64,000 nucleotides of DNA from Cytobacillus oceanisediminis 2691 (GCF_000294775.2 NZ_CP015506.1:595501-659500); one strand, 5' to 3'; positions 34,348-43,759 are shown, counted from the first letter of the stretch. A program made the numbers and translations. Notes: generated by a model not told the origin, from the letters alone.

Positions 34348-35034
34348 ATCCAAATCAATAGCAAAGTTTTCCTTGAAGCCCTTCATTCCCTGAGGGGTTA
34401 TTTTGATGGCACGTGTTTTGGGGATGCGCTGTATCCAATTTCGCTCTAGGAATTTTTCCAGGATGGCATTCCCCAGTGCGCCTGCAAGATGATGGCGTCT
34501 TTCGCTCCAGTCGAGACATTTGTGGGAAAAAGAACGACGCTTCTTTTTCAAAGAGGTCAGGTCGATTTGCATAGAGTGAAAGAATGCTATTCCATCTTCC
34601 GTAACACTGAATGTGTCATTTTCTTCAGCAATAAATCCTTTTCTTTTTAGTGATTCAGTTATTTGCACTCCTAAATTTCCAGCGAGATGATCATAGCACG
34701 TCCTGGCAAAGCGGATCGCTTTATCTTCAGAGGCATGTTTAAAAGATTTAATTTCTGCAGCAGGCGCAATAGATAGAAAGGATTCCATCACTTGGGCAAC
34801 TTCTTGATTCATGATGCCATAATACCGGTGCCTTCCTTGTTTTTCTGCTGAAACCACTTGAGCATCCAGCATTTTTTTGAGATGAAAGCTGGCCGTTTGC
34901 GGTTTAATCCGTGCCATATGGGCCAGTTCATTTACAGTGTGATACCGGCCATCCAATAAGGCGGTCAGTATGGCTGCCCGACTTGGTTCACTGACCAGAG
35001 AAGCGACTTTTGCTACATTTGAATTCATATTCAT
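34339..35034 (-). CDS. ArsR-like winged-helix regulator
   Basis: This 231-residue protein has an N-terminal ArsR-type helix-turn-helix (VASLVSEPSRAAILTALLDG, VNELAHMARIKPQTASFHLKKMLDAQVV, HRYYGI wing) and a longer C-terminal domain with helices and several basic patches (LKKKRRSFSHKCLDWSERRHH). Such ArsR proteins commonly repress a divergent gene; here the neighbour is a flavin-reductase-like protein and the shared intergenic region holds an inverted repeat. Effector unknown; the single conserved Cys residues could sense thiols or electrophiles, but that is a guess. Confidence 0.85.
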   Translation of the reverse strand: MNMNSNVAKVASLVSEPSRAAILTALLDGRYHTVNELAHMARIKPQTASFHLKKMLDAQVVSAEKQGRHRYYGIMNQEVAQVMESFLSIAPAAEIKSFKHASEDKAIRFARTCYDHLAGNLGVQITESLKRKGFIAEENDTFSVTEDGIAFFHSMQIDLTSLKKKRRSFSHKCLDWSERRHHLAGALGNAILEKFLERNWIQRIPKTRAIKITPQGMKGFKENFAIDLDRK

Positions 35035-35056
35035 ATCTTATTCCTCCATGTAATCC

Positions 35057-35080
35057 ATATTTCGATGATAATTGAAATAT
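35057..35080. promoter_or_regulatory. Inverted repeat, probable ArsR operator
   Basis: ATATTTC (35057-35063) and GAAATAT (35074-35080) are perfect arms ten bases apart in the divergent promoter region. Confidence 0.55.
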
Positions 35081-35127
35081 CTACCCCTTACAATGATATT
35101 TGTAAAAAAGTTCAGGAGGAAACTGCA

Positions 35128-35742
35128 ATGAAAAAGGAAGAAAACCAAATAATCACCAAGTCGATTCAGCCTAAAATCTTATACTATGGAACTCCGGTGA
35201 TATTGTTAACAACACTTAATGAGGATGGGACATCCAACATCAGCCCCTTATCCTCGTCATGGGCATTAGGGGAATGCATTGTCCTTGGAATCGGGGAGGG
35301 GGGAAAGGCTTTGGAAAATCTTCGCAATCATCCCGAATGTGTCGTAAACGTTCCTGGCCCTGGCCTTTGGGAGAAAGTAGAGGCATTAGCGCCACTGACA
35401 GGCAAGTACCCAGTACCGGAATACAAACGGGTTAATTCATTCCGCTTTGAAAAAGATAAATTCTCTGCAGCCTCCCTTACGAAGAAGGAAGCAGAAATTG
35501 TAAAGCCCTTTAGAATCCTGGAATGTCCACTTCAGATCGAGAGCAGGGTGGAGCACATTCGAGTTCCGGAACATGACTCTCACTTTGCCATTGTGGAAGT
35601 AACGGCATTAAAGGTCCATGCGCATACATCCATCCTTAAGGATGATCATCATGTGAACCCTCATGAATGGAGTCCCCTCATTTATAATTTCAGGCACTAC
35701 TATGGACTAGGCGAACATCTGGGGAAAACATTTCGGGCATAG
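35128..35742 (+). CDS. FMN-binding flavin reductase-like protein
   Basis: This 204-residue protein has the split-barrel flavin reductase/flavoredoxin fold: YYGTPVILLTTLNEDGTSNISPLSSSWALGE begins the domain, NLRNHPECVVNVPG follows, and the later FAIVEVTALKVHAH strand is typical. It likely binds FMN and reduces a small molecule. ATG 35128 follows AGGAGG by eight bases; the ORF start at 35065 overlaps the operator. It is divergent from an ArsR-like gene that probably controls it. Confidence 0.85.
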   Translation: MKKEENQIITKSIQPKILYYGTPVILLTTLNEDGTSNISPLSSSWALGECIVLGIGEGGKALENLRNHPECVVNVPGPGLWEKVEALAPLTGKYPVPEYKRVNSFRFEKDKFSAASLTKKEAEIVKPFRILECPLQIESRVEHIRVPEHDSHFAIVEVTALKVHAHTSILKDDHHVNPHEWSPLIYNFRHYYGLGEHLGKTFRA

Positions 35743-35929
35743 TTCTATGGAAATCACTTTTGCTCAGCTGTTTAGAAATATTTCATACATATTTTAGAAA
35801 GTTTTAAGATTTATGTGATATAGTTCTTTTAATTTCTTAATCTGGATAATAGGGTTTATAAAATTATCTTGAATGCTAAGAATAAGGTATGATCTAATGA
35901 AAATTTTTATAACAGAGTGAGTGAAACAG

Positions 35930-37378
35930 ATGTCCATTAAAATGAGGTTTCTGCTGTCTTATATTGGAGTGATTCTTTTTTCGATCACTTTATTATTGGC
36001 AGCAGGTTTTTTAATTATTTTTGCCATAACAGGTGATGTAAGATCTATAGAGCATCTTTACAAAAAAACATATATACAAAAACCTTTGACAACAGTTGAA
36101 GAAAGTGTGTTTCTCGATTTAAAGCTTTTGGCTAAAAATAATCCGAAACAGCTCCTAAATGAAAAGGAGCTTAAAAAGATTGAGAAAGAGGATATCGACA
36201 TTGTTGTTAGAAAAGGCACAAAAGTTGAGTACGCTTCCCATGCTCTTGACAAACAGGCATTGGTTAAATCCCTTCCAGGTTTTGAAGAAACAAACATCAA
36301 TACTCGAGATACGATTAAACTCAACGACTATTTTTTTACCTATGTAAAGTTTGATTTTTATTTCCCGGATAAAAGTGAAGGAAGTGTTTTCGTATTAAGG
36401 AAGGCCAGTTCCTATGCTGAGGTCATTAGAGAATTGTTTCCTATTTTATCAGGACTTTTACTGTTTCTGTTTATTATGATTATTGGTATATTAAATTATT
36501 TAGTCTCACGAAGCATTATTAAACCTATCTCAGTTCTTAAAGAAGGTGCTGAAAGAATAAAATCAGGAGATTTAAATTTTGAAATCGGAGCTGTTTCAAA
36601 TGATGAAATCGGACAATTAAATAGAGCATTTGAGGAAATGAGAATTAAACTAAAAGAATCGATAGACCTCCAGCTTCGGTATGAAGAAAATCGAAAAGAG
36701 CTTCTGGCCAATATTTCGCATGATTTGAAGACACCTATCACATCGATTATTGGATATGTTGAGGGGATAAAAGATGGTGTAGCCAATACCCCTCAGAAGA
36801 TGGAAAAGTATTTGTCGACTGTTCACTTTAAAGCAAAAGACATGGATTCATTAATTGATGAGCTTTTCTTATTTTCCAAGCTGGATTTGAAAAAAGAACC
36901 ATTCCATTTCGAAACTGTCGAACTGGATAAATATATGAAAGACTATGCAGAAGAACTTTATTTGGATTTACTTCAGCAAGGAATCCATTTGGAGCTTCAT
37001 CTTTTGAATAAACCAATCTTCGTGAAAGTGGATAGAGAGAAATTGAAACGAGTATTGGCCAACTTAATAAGTAATTGTGTTAAATATATGAATAAAGACA
37101 GGAAGAAGATTTCTATTTCTCTTCATGATCGATTAGGCGATGTAATTGTTAAAGTCGAAGACAATGGGCAAGGGATAGAACCTTCTGCCTTGCCAAATAT
37201 TTTTGAACGTTTTTACCGTGCAGAACAATCAAGAAGTTCCGAGACAGGCGGAAGCGGCTTAGGACTTGCGATCGCGAAACAAATAATTTTGGAGCATAGA
37301 GGGGAAATCTGGGCTTCAAGCGAGATGGGTAAAGGTACAAGTGTATTCTTTTCCCTAAAGAAAGGTGAAAAAATATGA
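35930..37378 (+). CDS. Sensor histidine kinase (HAMP-HisKA type)
   Basis: This 482-residue membrane kinase has helix 1 (FLLSYIGVILFSITLLLAAGF), an extracellular domain of about 140 residues, helix 2 (LFPILSGLLLFLFIMIIGI), HAMP (RSIIKPISVLKEGAERI), HisKA with phospho-acceptor ISHDLKTPITSIIGYVEGI, and the HATPase domain with N box (NLISNCVKYM), DNGQGI and GSGLGLAIAK. It overlaps its response regulator by four bases. Two lipoprotein genes follow the pair and may be targets or partners. The GTG at 35921 is an alternative start. Signal unknown. Confidence 0.93.
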   Translation: MSIKMRFLLSYIGVILFSITLLLAAGFLIIFAITGDVRSIEHLYKKTYIQKPLTTVEESVFLDLKLLAKNNPKQLLNEKELKKIEKEDIDIVVRKGTKVEYASHALDKQALVKSLPGFEETNINTRDTIKLNDYFFTYVKFDFYFPDKSEGSVFVLRKASSYAEVIRELFPILSGLLLFLFIMIIGILNYLVSRSIIKPISVLKEGAERIKSGDLNFEIGAVSNDEIGQLNRAFEEMRIKLKESIDLQLRYEENRKELLANISHDLKTPITSIIGYVEGIKDGVANTPQKMEKYLSTVHFKAKDMDSLIDELFLFSKLDLKKEPFHFETVELDKYMKDYAEELYLDLLQQGIHLELHLLNKPIFVKVDREKLKRVLANLISNCVKYMNKDRKKISISLHDRLGDVIVKVEDNGQGIEPSALPNIFERFYRAEQSRSSETGGSGLGLAIAKQIILEHRGEIWASSEMGKGTSVFFSLKKGEKI

Positions 37379-38061
37379 AAAAAATATTGCTTATTGAAGA
37401 TGACATTAGTATTGCAGAATTGCAAAGAGATTATTTAGAAATAAATAAGTTTCGTGTCGATATTCAACATTCTGGTGAGGAAGGACTCCAAAAGGCTCTT
37501 CAAGAACACTATGATTTAATTATTTTGGACATCATGCTTCCAGGAGTAAATGGGTTTGAAATATGTAAACAAATACGCGCAGTTAAAAACATTCCTATCT
37601 TGTTTGTGTCAGCCAAAAAGGAAGATATCGATAAAATTCGGGGTCTCGGCTTAGGGGCAGACGATTATATTACCAAGCCTTTTAGTCCGAGTGAACTGGT
37701 AGCCAGAGTGAAAGCACATTTAGAGCGATATGAACGTTTAGCAGGAAAACAGACTCAAACAAATACAATTTTCGTACATGGGATAACAATTGATAAGTCA
37801 GCACGTAAAGTTTATATTGACGGAGAAGAAACTCCGTTTACAACAAAGGAATTTGATTTATTAGTATTTCTTCTAATGCATCCAAATCAAGTATTGAGCA
37901 AAGAACAGCTTTATGAAAAGATTTGGGGGCTGGAGTCAGCTGCAGATGTTTCAACAGTCACCGTTCATATTAGAAAAATACGAGGGAAAATTGAAGGAGA
38001 CCCTGCACAGCCGAAATTCCTGGAAACCGTTTGGGGAGCCGGTTATCGATTCAATGTTTAA
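37375..38061 (+). CDS. OmpR/PhoB-family response regulator
   Basis: This 228-residue regulator has a receiver domain (LLIEDD acidic pair, LIILDIMLPG phospho-acceptor Asp, LFVSAK, YITKPF Lys) and a C-terminal winged helix (TTKEFDLLVFLLMHPNQVLSKEQLYEKIWG, TVTVHIRKIRGKIE, VWGAGYRF). Its start overlaps the kinase stop as ATGA. A strong terminator follows, so the downstream lipoprotein genes have their own transcript, possibly activated by this regulator. Confidence 0.94.
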   Translation: MKKILLIEDDISIAELQRDYLEINKFRVDIQHSGEEGLQKALQEHYDLIILDIMLPGVNGFEICKQIRAVKNIPILFVSAKKEDIDKIRGLGLGADDYITKPFSPSELVARVKAHLERYERLAGKQTQTNTIFVHGITIDKSARKVYIDGEETPFTTKEFDLLVFLLMHPNQVLSKEQLYEKIWGLESAADVSTVTVHIRKIRGKIEGDPAQPKFLETVWGAGYRFNV

Positions 38062-38083
38062 ATTAATCTGTGTTTAATTTGAT

Positions 38084-38112
38084 CCGTCACAAAGGTGACG
38101 GCTATTTTTTTT
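38084..38112 (+). terminator. Intrinsic terminator after two-component genes
   Basis: CCGTCAC (38084-38090) pairs with GTGACGG (38095-38101), then CTATTTTTTTT. Confidence 0.92.
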
Positions 38113-38251
38113 ATATATGAAGAAATTTTAAGATTAAGTTTATCTTTCTTTAAGAATTTTTTTAGAGGGAGTTCACATTTTGATACTAACATAATAGAAG
38201 CAGTAACTAGTCTGAGTCATTTTATTTAAAGAAGATAGGCAGGTGAAGTAG

Positions 38252-38959
38252 ATGAGGAGGTGGCTAACAATAGTGATTGGAGGCGTTATTCTCCTTCAAG
38301 GCTGTGTCTCAGATAATAATGCAGATACAAAAACACAGGAAAAAGAGGTACGGGAAGATATGGATATGAGTGAACCATTGCTTCAAGCTGCAGAGCGCAG
38401 GGAAACAGAAACAATAAAGAGATTGATTGAGGAAGGTGCTGATCTAAATAAAAAGGACTCAGACGGACGAACTGCTACTATGATTGCAACTTACAATAAT
38501 GATGTCGAAACCGCCAAAATCCTGATTAAAGCGGGGGCTGACGTCAATATTCAGGATAATATGAAAAACAACCCTTTCTTATATGCAGGCGCAGAAGGAT
38601 ACGTTGAAATTCTTAAGCTTACGATCGAAGCAGGTGCGGATCCGGTGATAATTAACCGGTATGGTGGAACTGCATTGATCCCTGCTGCAGAACATGGCCA
38701 TATAGATGCCATCAAGGAACTTCTCAACAAGACTGATATTGATGTAAATCATGTAAATGATCTCGGCTGGACAGCTTTATTAGAAGCAATTATTTTGAAT
38801 AATGGAAATGTAAAACAGCAGCAAACTGTGCAATTACTAATCGATCACGGGGCGGATGTGAATACTCCGGATAGAAAGAATGTTACTCCTCTGCAGCATG
38901 CACGTGAGAAAGGGTTTAAAGAGATTGAACAGATTTTGTTAAGAGCAGGAGCAAAATAG
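38252..38959 (+). CDS. Ankyrin-repeat lipoprotein
   Basis: This 235-residue protein has a lipoprotein signal with lipobox LQGC and about five ankyrin repeats (ETIKRLIEEGADLNKKDSDGRTA, ETAKILIKAGADVNIQDN, EILKLTIEAGADPVI, HIDAIKELLNK, QTVQLLIDHGADVNTPD; shown as separate units). It is probably anchored on the outer face of the membrane for protein-protein contact. It lies between a two-component system and a DUF4822 lipoprotein 29 bases downstream, likely in one operon. AGGTGAAG precedes ATG. Partner unknown. Confidence 0.9.
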   Translation: MRRWLTIVIGGVILLQGCVSDNNADTKTQEKEVREDMDMSEPLLQAAERRETETIKRLIEEGADLNKKDSDGRTATMIATYNNDVETAKILIKAGADVNIQDNMKNNPFLYAGAEGYVEILKLTIEAGADPVIINRYGGTALIPAAEHGHIDAIKELLNKTDIDVNHVNDLGWTALLEAIILNNGNVKQQQTVQLLIDHGADVNTPDRKNVTPLQHAREKGFKEIEQILLRAGAK

Positions 38960-38988
38960 GCAAAAATGAGAATGAGGAGACGATATAA

Positions 38989-39957
38989 ATGAACAAAAAA
39001 GCAAAAGCAATAACATCCATACTTCTTGGATTTACATTAGTAGCAACGGGGTGCAGCGCTGGTGCAAATGCCCAGGAAAATCATAGTAAGCAGAAGCAAG
39101 AACAAGTGGTTAAAGAGACTAAAAAGGATCATAAATTAACCAAAGGACAGGAAATGGCTAACATTCTCAGCGGCACAAATTGGCAAGGTACAAGAGTGTA
39201 TGACAAAAATAAGAACGACTTAACAAAAGAGAATGCAAACTTCATAGGTCTTGCGAAATATGATGTGAAATCAGGAAGATATGAATTTTTCGATGCGGAG
39301 ACAGGCGAAAGCCGTGGCGACAAGGGAACCTTCTTTATTACCAATGATGGGAAGAAAAGAATATTAATTTCAGAATCAATGAATTATCAAGCTGTTGTCG
39401 AAATGACAAAACTAAATAAAGATATTTTTACTTATAAAAGAATAGGGAAAGATGCTAAAGGCAACGACGTAGAGGTATTTGTTGAACATATTCCCTATAA
39501 AGAAAATGAGCTTTCTTTTACTGATCCCAACAAGCAGCTGGACGCTGTTACGGGGGATATCGTTAAAGATATAGATGGAGATAAAATTTTAGGCAGTACC
39601 CTCTGGAACGGAACAAAGGTATTAGATGAAGACGGCAATGATGTAACAAAGTATAATACGATGTTTATAAGTCTGGCAAAGTTTGATGACAAAACGAATC
39701 AATACGAATTTTTCAATCTTGAAACAGGGAAAAGCCGCGGTGATTTTGGCTACTTCGATATTGTGAACGAAAATAAAATAAGAGCCCATGTTTCAATTGG
39801 GGCTAATAAGTATGGTGCAGCGCTTGAACTTACCGAACTTAATAAGAATAAATTTACTTATAAAAGAACGGGTAAAGACAAAGATGGCAAAGATATAACT
39901 GTGTTTGTTGAACATGAACCTTATAAGGGTGATTTTAAACCGAAATTCACTAAATAA
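38989..39957 (+). CDS. Lipoprotein with two DUF4822 repeats
   Basis: This 322-residue protein starts with a lipoprotein signal (lipobox ATGC, CSAGANAQ) followed by a charged linker and two homologous domains of about 115 residues. Repeat 1 covers about 60-175 (TNWQGTRVYDKNKNDLTKEN ... FTYKRIGKDAKGNDVEVFVEH) and repeat 2 about 200-310 (TLWNGTKVLDEDGNDVTKYN ... FTYKRTGKDKDGKDITVFVEH). This pattern matches DUF4822, of unknown function in Gram-positive lipoproteins. It is co-oriented with the ankyrin lipoprotein and probably co-transcribed. Confidence 0.87.
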   Translation: MNKKAKAITSILLGFTLVATGCSAGANAQENHSKQKQEQVVKETKKDHKLTKGQEMANILSGTNWQGTRVYDKNKNDLTKENANFIGLAKYDVKSGRYEFFDAETGESRGDKGTFFITNDGKKRILISESMNYQAVVEMTKLNKDIFTYKRIGKDAKGNDVEVFVEHIPYKENELSFTDPNKQLDAVTGDIVKDIDGDKILGSTLWNGTKVLDEDGNDVTKYNTMFISLAKFDDKTNQYEFFNLETGKSRGDFGYFDIVNENKIRAHVSIGANKYGAALELTELNKNKFTYKRTGKDKDGKDITVFVEHEPYKGDFKPKFTK

Positions 39958-39988
39958 AAACATTAAATAAGAGCAGCATCTTTTCATG

Positions 39989-40018
39989 AAGGAATGGATT
40001 TTTTCCGTTCCTTTTTTG
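39989..40018 (+). terminator. Intrinsic terminator after lipoprotein operon
   Basis: AAGGAATGGA (39989-39998) pairs with TCCGTTCCTT (40004-40013), then TTTTG. Confidence 0.88.
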
Positions 40019-40160
40019 TTTTCTTTAACTTAAACTTTTCTTATTGGAAATGAATAGTATGTTTAAGAACAAATAAAAAGCATAACAAGGCAATGAAAGA
40101 AGGAAATACTAAAGAAGAAACGAATGAAATTAAAGAAAGAATGGATTTATGGGGGAGTCT

Positions 40161-40361
40161 ATGTCAAAGTATATTAGTATTTTTTTCTTATTTGCAATCG
40201 TAAGTGTCTTACTCTTTTTTATGTTTGGATCCGTATTTATGGGTGGAGGCAATCCGGCAGAAGAAGCGGTTTATATATTTGGAACCATAATTGTATTACT
40301 GCTATCATTTATAATTTCACAGCTTTACTATTTAATAGATTTGTTTAGGAAGAACCGGTAA
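40161..40361 (+). CDS. Small two-helix membrane protein (66 aa)
   Basis: ATG 40161 follows GGGGGAG. Helix 1 is SIFFLFAIVSVLLFFMFGSVF, a short loop GGGNPAEEA follows, then helix 2 IFGTIIVLLLSFIISQLYYLI and a basic tail FRKNR. The in-frame ATG at 40149 is before the ribosome site. No family recognised. Confidence 0.65.
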   Translation: MSKYISIFFLFAIVSVLLFFMFGSVFMGGGNPAEEAVYIFGTIIVLLLSFIISQLYYLIDLFRKNR

Positions 40362-40492
40362 TTCCCTGCCTTTATGGCGATTCGATGTGTATAGTTACTA
40401 ACAATAATTGCAGTAAAGTCCGGTTAGACAATTAAGGACTCTTTTTTATTTTCGCTTAGTGGAAGAATAACTATTAGATTGAGGTGTCACTA

Positions 40493-40975
40493 ATGATATT
40501 AGTCAGTTCTTGTTTAGCAGGGTTGGAAGTAAGATATAACGGCACTCATTGCTTAAATCAAAAAATCCGTCAAATGCTGGAGCAGAAGAAGGCAATTACT
40601 GTTTGTCCTGAGTTGCTTGGAGGTTTTTCAACACCAAGAGAACCTGCTGAGATAATAGACGGTGACGGAGCAGATGTTCTTGATGGCAAAGCTAAAGTAA
40701 TTGAAAAATCAGGCAGAGATGTTACCGATTTTTACATAGAAGGAGCCTATATCACGTTAAGAAAGGCCCAAGAGCTGCAAGTTACTGCAGTCGTGCTAAA
40801 AGAATATAGTCCCTCCTGTGGAAGTTCAATGATTTATAACGGCGAGTTTAAGGGCAACAAAATTCCTGGAGATGGAGTCACGTCGGCCTTGCTTAAAAGG
40901 AATGGCATTAATGTAGTATCAGAAGAGGGGCTGGCAGATTTACTTTTGGAAGAAGGATCCAATTATACAGACTAA
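40493..40975 (+). CDS. DUF523 family protein
   Basis: This 160-residue cytoplasmic protein has the DUF523 signature MILVSSCLAGLEVRYNG, VCPELLGGFSTPREPAEI and LKEYSPSCGSSMIYNG, with three conserved Cys (SCLAG, VCPE, SCGS) that may bind a metal or cluster. Function of the family is unknown. ATG 40493 follows GAGGTG; GTG 40484 lies in that site. Single gene. Confidence 0.92.
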   Translation: MILVSSCLAGLEVRYNGTHCLNQKIRQMLEQKKAITVCPELLGGFSTPREPAEIIDGDGADVLDGKAKVIEKSGRDVTDFYIEGAYITLRKAQELQVTAVVLKEYSPSCGSSMIYNGEFKGNKIPGDGVTSALLKRNGINVVSEEGLADLLLEEGSNYTD

Positions 40976-41009
40976 AAATCAAGAGACTGCGCTTAAGCAC
41001 CCATTTTTA

Positions 41010-41054
41010 AAATCGAGAAATAGCAAAGCATACCCAAGAAATCTTAGGTATGCT
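41010..41054 (-). terminator. Hairpin after DHA2 efflux gene
   Basis: AGCATACC (41027-41034) pairs with GGTATGCT (41047-41054), with an inner AAGA/TCTT. On the minus strand it is followed by TTGCTATTTC, a weak T-run; it probably serves both convergent genes. Confidence 0.55.
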
Positions 41055-41061
41055 CGTGTTA

Positions 41062-42522
41062 TTAACTTTGGCTTTGTTGAGCCAATCCTTTATCATGGGT
41101 GTTTTTTGGCGATTTTTTAGGCACAAAGAAAACTAAAATCAGTGTTGCAAGGGATAGGACTAACATAAAGACATAGGCAGAACTTGAACCAAAGATCGAA
41201 GCTAAGCTCTCCAGTTTGCCTCCTGTCATGTTTTCTTTGGACAACTCCGAAGCATATGAAGTTGCCTGGATCGTATATAAAGTGATGACAACTGCAGTTC
41301 CAATCGCACCTGACAATTGGCGAATGGTGTTGTTAACGGCTGAGCCGTGAGATCCCAGCTCTCTTGGCAGAGCATTCAATCCTGCTGTATTTAAAGGCAT
41401 AGTAATAAAGCTTAATCCTATTCTCAAAATAATGGTGCGGACCATTAAATACATATAAGTAGTCGATTCGTTCAAATCGATTACTCCCCACATGGAAATA
41501 CTGACAAATACTAATCCTGTAATAAAGAGTGGTTTTGCACCGTATTTATCATACATTTTTCCAGTAACTGGAGATAAGAAAGCGTTGATGATAGCCCCGG
41601 GCAATAAAAGCAATCCTGCTTCGAAAGCCGTGAATCCGCGCCCGTCCTGCAGGTAAATGGGCAAAAGGATTAAATCCGCATACATAATCATCGTTATTAG
41701 GACATTGATAAGCGATGTGAGAGTGAAGATTTTATACTTAAATACAGATAAATTCAGTAAAGGCTCCTTTGATTTCATCTGCCGCAAGCAGAATAGAGCT
41801 GTAAAGAATATTCCTGCAATGATCGTTGTAAGGACTATAGGATTTTGCCATCCTTTGCTTCCCGCGGTACTAAATCCGAATAAAATGCATCCAAAGCCAA
41901 TCGTGGACAAAATAACACTTGGGAGATCCAATCTCGCTTTTGATGTTTCCGATACATTCATCAAATATTTGAAAGCCAGAACGATGACGATGATTAAAAA
42001 GGGAATTAACCCAATAAACAGCCATCTCCATGAAACAAATTCAATAATAAAACCGGATAGGGTAGGAGCAATGGCCGGTGCAAAGATTACTGCAAAGCCA
42101 ATTTTCCCCATTACACTTCCGCGATGCTCGGCGGGGTATAAATATAAAATGACGGTCATCATCAGGGGCATGATAATTCCGGCGCCGATTGCCTGAATCA
42201 TTCTCCCTGCCAGCAGCATGCCAAAGTTCAGTGCACAGGCGCTAATGACAGATCCGATGAGTAAAAAGAACATTGAACTAATGAACAGCTGCCTTGTTGT
42301 AAACCGCTGCATCAGAAATGCTGTGATGGGGACTAATACCCCATTTACAAGCATAAATCCGGTTGATAACCATTGGACCGTTGCTGCTTTTACGTTGAAT
42401 TCCTCCATGAAACTGCTCAATGCCACATTTAATAAAGTCTGATTCAAGGTGGATAAGAAACAGCCGGCAATCAGAACGATTAATAATATTTTTTTATTGC
42501 TTTCTGTTATTTCATTGCTCAT
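41062..42522 (-). CDS. DHA2-family (14-helix) MFS drug efflux pump
   Basis: This 486-residue member of the EmrB/QacA/LmrB group has 14 membrane helices. Motifs: ADLILLPIYLQDGRGFTAFEAG, LNQTLLNVALSSFMEEF (motif D1), WLSTGFMLVNGVLVPITAFLMQRF, GRMIQAIGAGIIMPLM and GPAIAPTLSG-like motif C (FAPAIAPTLSGFIIEF). These antiporters expel drugs such as lincomycin, puromycin or biocides. A TetR-type regulator is encoded divergently with an inverted repeat between, so expression is probably drug-induced. Confidence 0.92.
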   Translation of the reverse strand: MSNEITESNKKILLIVLIAGCFLSTLNQTLLNVALSSFMEEFNVKAATVQWLSTGFMLVNGVLVPITAFLMQRFTTRQLFISSMFFLLIGSVISACALNFGMLLAGRMIQAIGAGIIMPLMMTVILYLYPAEHRGSVMGKIGFAVIFAPAIAPTLSGFIIEFVSWRWLFIGLIPFLIIVIVLAFKYLMNVSETSKARLDLPSVILSTIGFGCILFGFSTAGSKGWQNPIVLTTIIAGIFFTALFCLRQMKSKEPLLNLSVFKYKIFTLTSLINVLITMIMYADLILLPIYLQDGRGFTAFEAGLLLLPGAIINAFLSPVTGKMYDKYGAKPLFITGLVFVSISMWGVIDLNESTTYMYLMVRTIILRIGLSFITMPLNTAGLNALPRELGSHGSAVNNTIRQLSGAIGTAVVITLYTIQATSYASELSKENMTGGKLESLASIFGSSSAYVFMLVLSLATLILVFFVPKKSPKNTHDKGLAQQSQS

Positions 42523-42562
42523 TCATAAACTCCTTCGTTCTGAACTTGTATTCTCAACATGT

Positions 42563-42640
42563 TGTCGATAAAATTCATAGTAACAAAACCATCTATTCTT
42601 GACCATGAACAGTTTTCTTGTGTGTGTTCACTAATCGACA
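42563..42640. promoter_or_regulatory. Divergent control region with TGTCGAT/ATCGACA repeats
   Basis: TGTCGAT (42563-42569) and ATCGACA (42634-42640) are inverted 64 bases apart between the efflux gene and the TetR gene. CAACATGTTG at 42555-42564 is a further local palindrome. They are candidate TetR operators. Confidence 0.45.
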
Positions 42641-42694
42641 GCATGAATAGGGGCTGTTGAGAAAGTCCATGAAAATCTATAAAGGAGGGTTAGA

Positions 42695-43249
42695 ATGTCT
42701 GCGCCGAAAAAGGAAGATCCCCGTACAATCCGTTCAAAGGAAATGTTCAAAACAGCAGCTTTTTCCCTGCTATCAGAGGAATCCGATATTTCAAAACTGA
42801 CCGTTCAGAAAGTTGCGGCCGAAGCAGGATTAAACCGGACAACATTTTACTTGCACTATCAGGATATTCAAGATTTTCTAACGCAAATTACCGGAGAAAT
42901 TTTAAGCGGGCTATCTGATAAAATTGCAGCATTGATACAATCGGAAGATCTATCAGAAAAGCAGCAGCTGACCCAATTGCTTGATTATTTATATATCCAC
43001 AGAAAGTATTTGCTGATCTTATTCAAGATGAATCAATTCGAGGAAAAACTATTCGTATTATTAAAACAGTTAGTAGAAATAAGAAGAAAGAATACACAGA
43101 AGGAATTGCCCGGCGAATATGTTTCTATAGATATTAAAACAGCCTCATTGGTAGGCATCATCATGTGGTGGCTAAAGAAGGGACTTCATTTTAGTTCCGA
43201 TTATATGGCTAATGAAATTCATTTAATGTATAAGGTGAGGCCGCAGTAA
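42695..43249 (+). CDS. TetR/AcrR-family regulator
   Basis: This 184-residue protein has an N-terminal TetR helix-turn-helix (KEMFKTAAFSLLSEE, LTVQKVAAEAGLNRTTFYLHYQDIQDFL) and a ligand-binding helical C-terminal half with a family-like SLVGIIMWWLKKGLHFSS. AAAGGAGGG precedes ATG. It is divergent from the DHA2 pump, which it probably represses in the absence of drug. Confidence 0.9.
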   Translation: MSAPKKEDPRTIRSKEMFKTAAFSLLSEESDISKLTVQKVAAEAGLNRTTFYLHYQDIQDFLTQITGEILSGLSDKIAALIQSEDLSEKQQLTQLLDYLYIHRKYLLILFKMNQFEEKLFVLLKQLVEIRRKNTQKELPGEYVSIDIKTASLVGIIMWWLKKGLHFSSDYMANEIHLMYKVRPQ

Positions 43250-43291
43250 AGTGCTGATAGGAAAAACGCTGTGCAGGAGAATTAACCCCAG

Positions 43292-43759
43292 CTATTTAAG
43301 CAGGATCGGTTTCCCAAATTGATCAAATGCATGTCTAAAGTCAAATGCAAAAGAATCAGGTCCATGCTGGATATAAAAATCATATCTATTAAAAGCTTCC
43401 TTCCAGGATACATCCGATAACATATCCGTCCACCACACCACATAATTTGGCTGTCTCTCTGGAAGAGGCCCAAACCACTTATTCCTGTCCTGCAATGCCT
43501 GCCTATGCAGGCCAGAATAGGTAAACTGATATAAAGATTGAAGGTTTGTCCATACTGTTAAGGTGAGAATGGGGGTACCCTCTCCTTTAATCGTTTCTTC
43601 AGGGAACTTAGCTCTAGTTGGTGAGAATTCTTTTATGAGGTGCCCTGTTTTAGCAGCCTCTCGCATGACTTCAATTCCCGCTTCAAAAAACTCCCGGGAG
43701 GCAGGATGTTCTTCTGAGTGCTTCAGCCGTCCAACCGTCAAAATAGCCACAAATGCCAT
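43292..43759 (-). CDS. DUF3291 family protein
   Basis: This 155-residue protein has MAFVAILTVGRLKHSEEHPA at the start, a central LTVWTNLQSLYQFTYSGLH and PNYVVWWTD, all typical of DUF3291, a dimeric alpha/beta-barrel family related to antibiotic monooxygenases. Activity unknown. ATGGAGGGA precedes the start codon. The gene is alone, convergent with the TetR gene. Confidence 0.88.
   Translation of the reverse strand: MAFVAILTVGRLKHSEEHPASREFFEAGIEVMREAAKTGHLIKEFSPTRAKFPEETIKGEGTPILTLTVWTNLQSLYQFTYSGLHRQALQDRNKWFGPLPERQPNYVVWWTDMLSDVSWKEAFNRYDFYIQHGPDSFAFDFRHAFDQFGKPILLK

Noticed and set aside
41657..42442. Plus-strand frames inside the DHA2 efflux gene
   Set aside because: They are antisense shadows of a clear 14-helix transporter.
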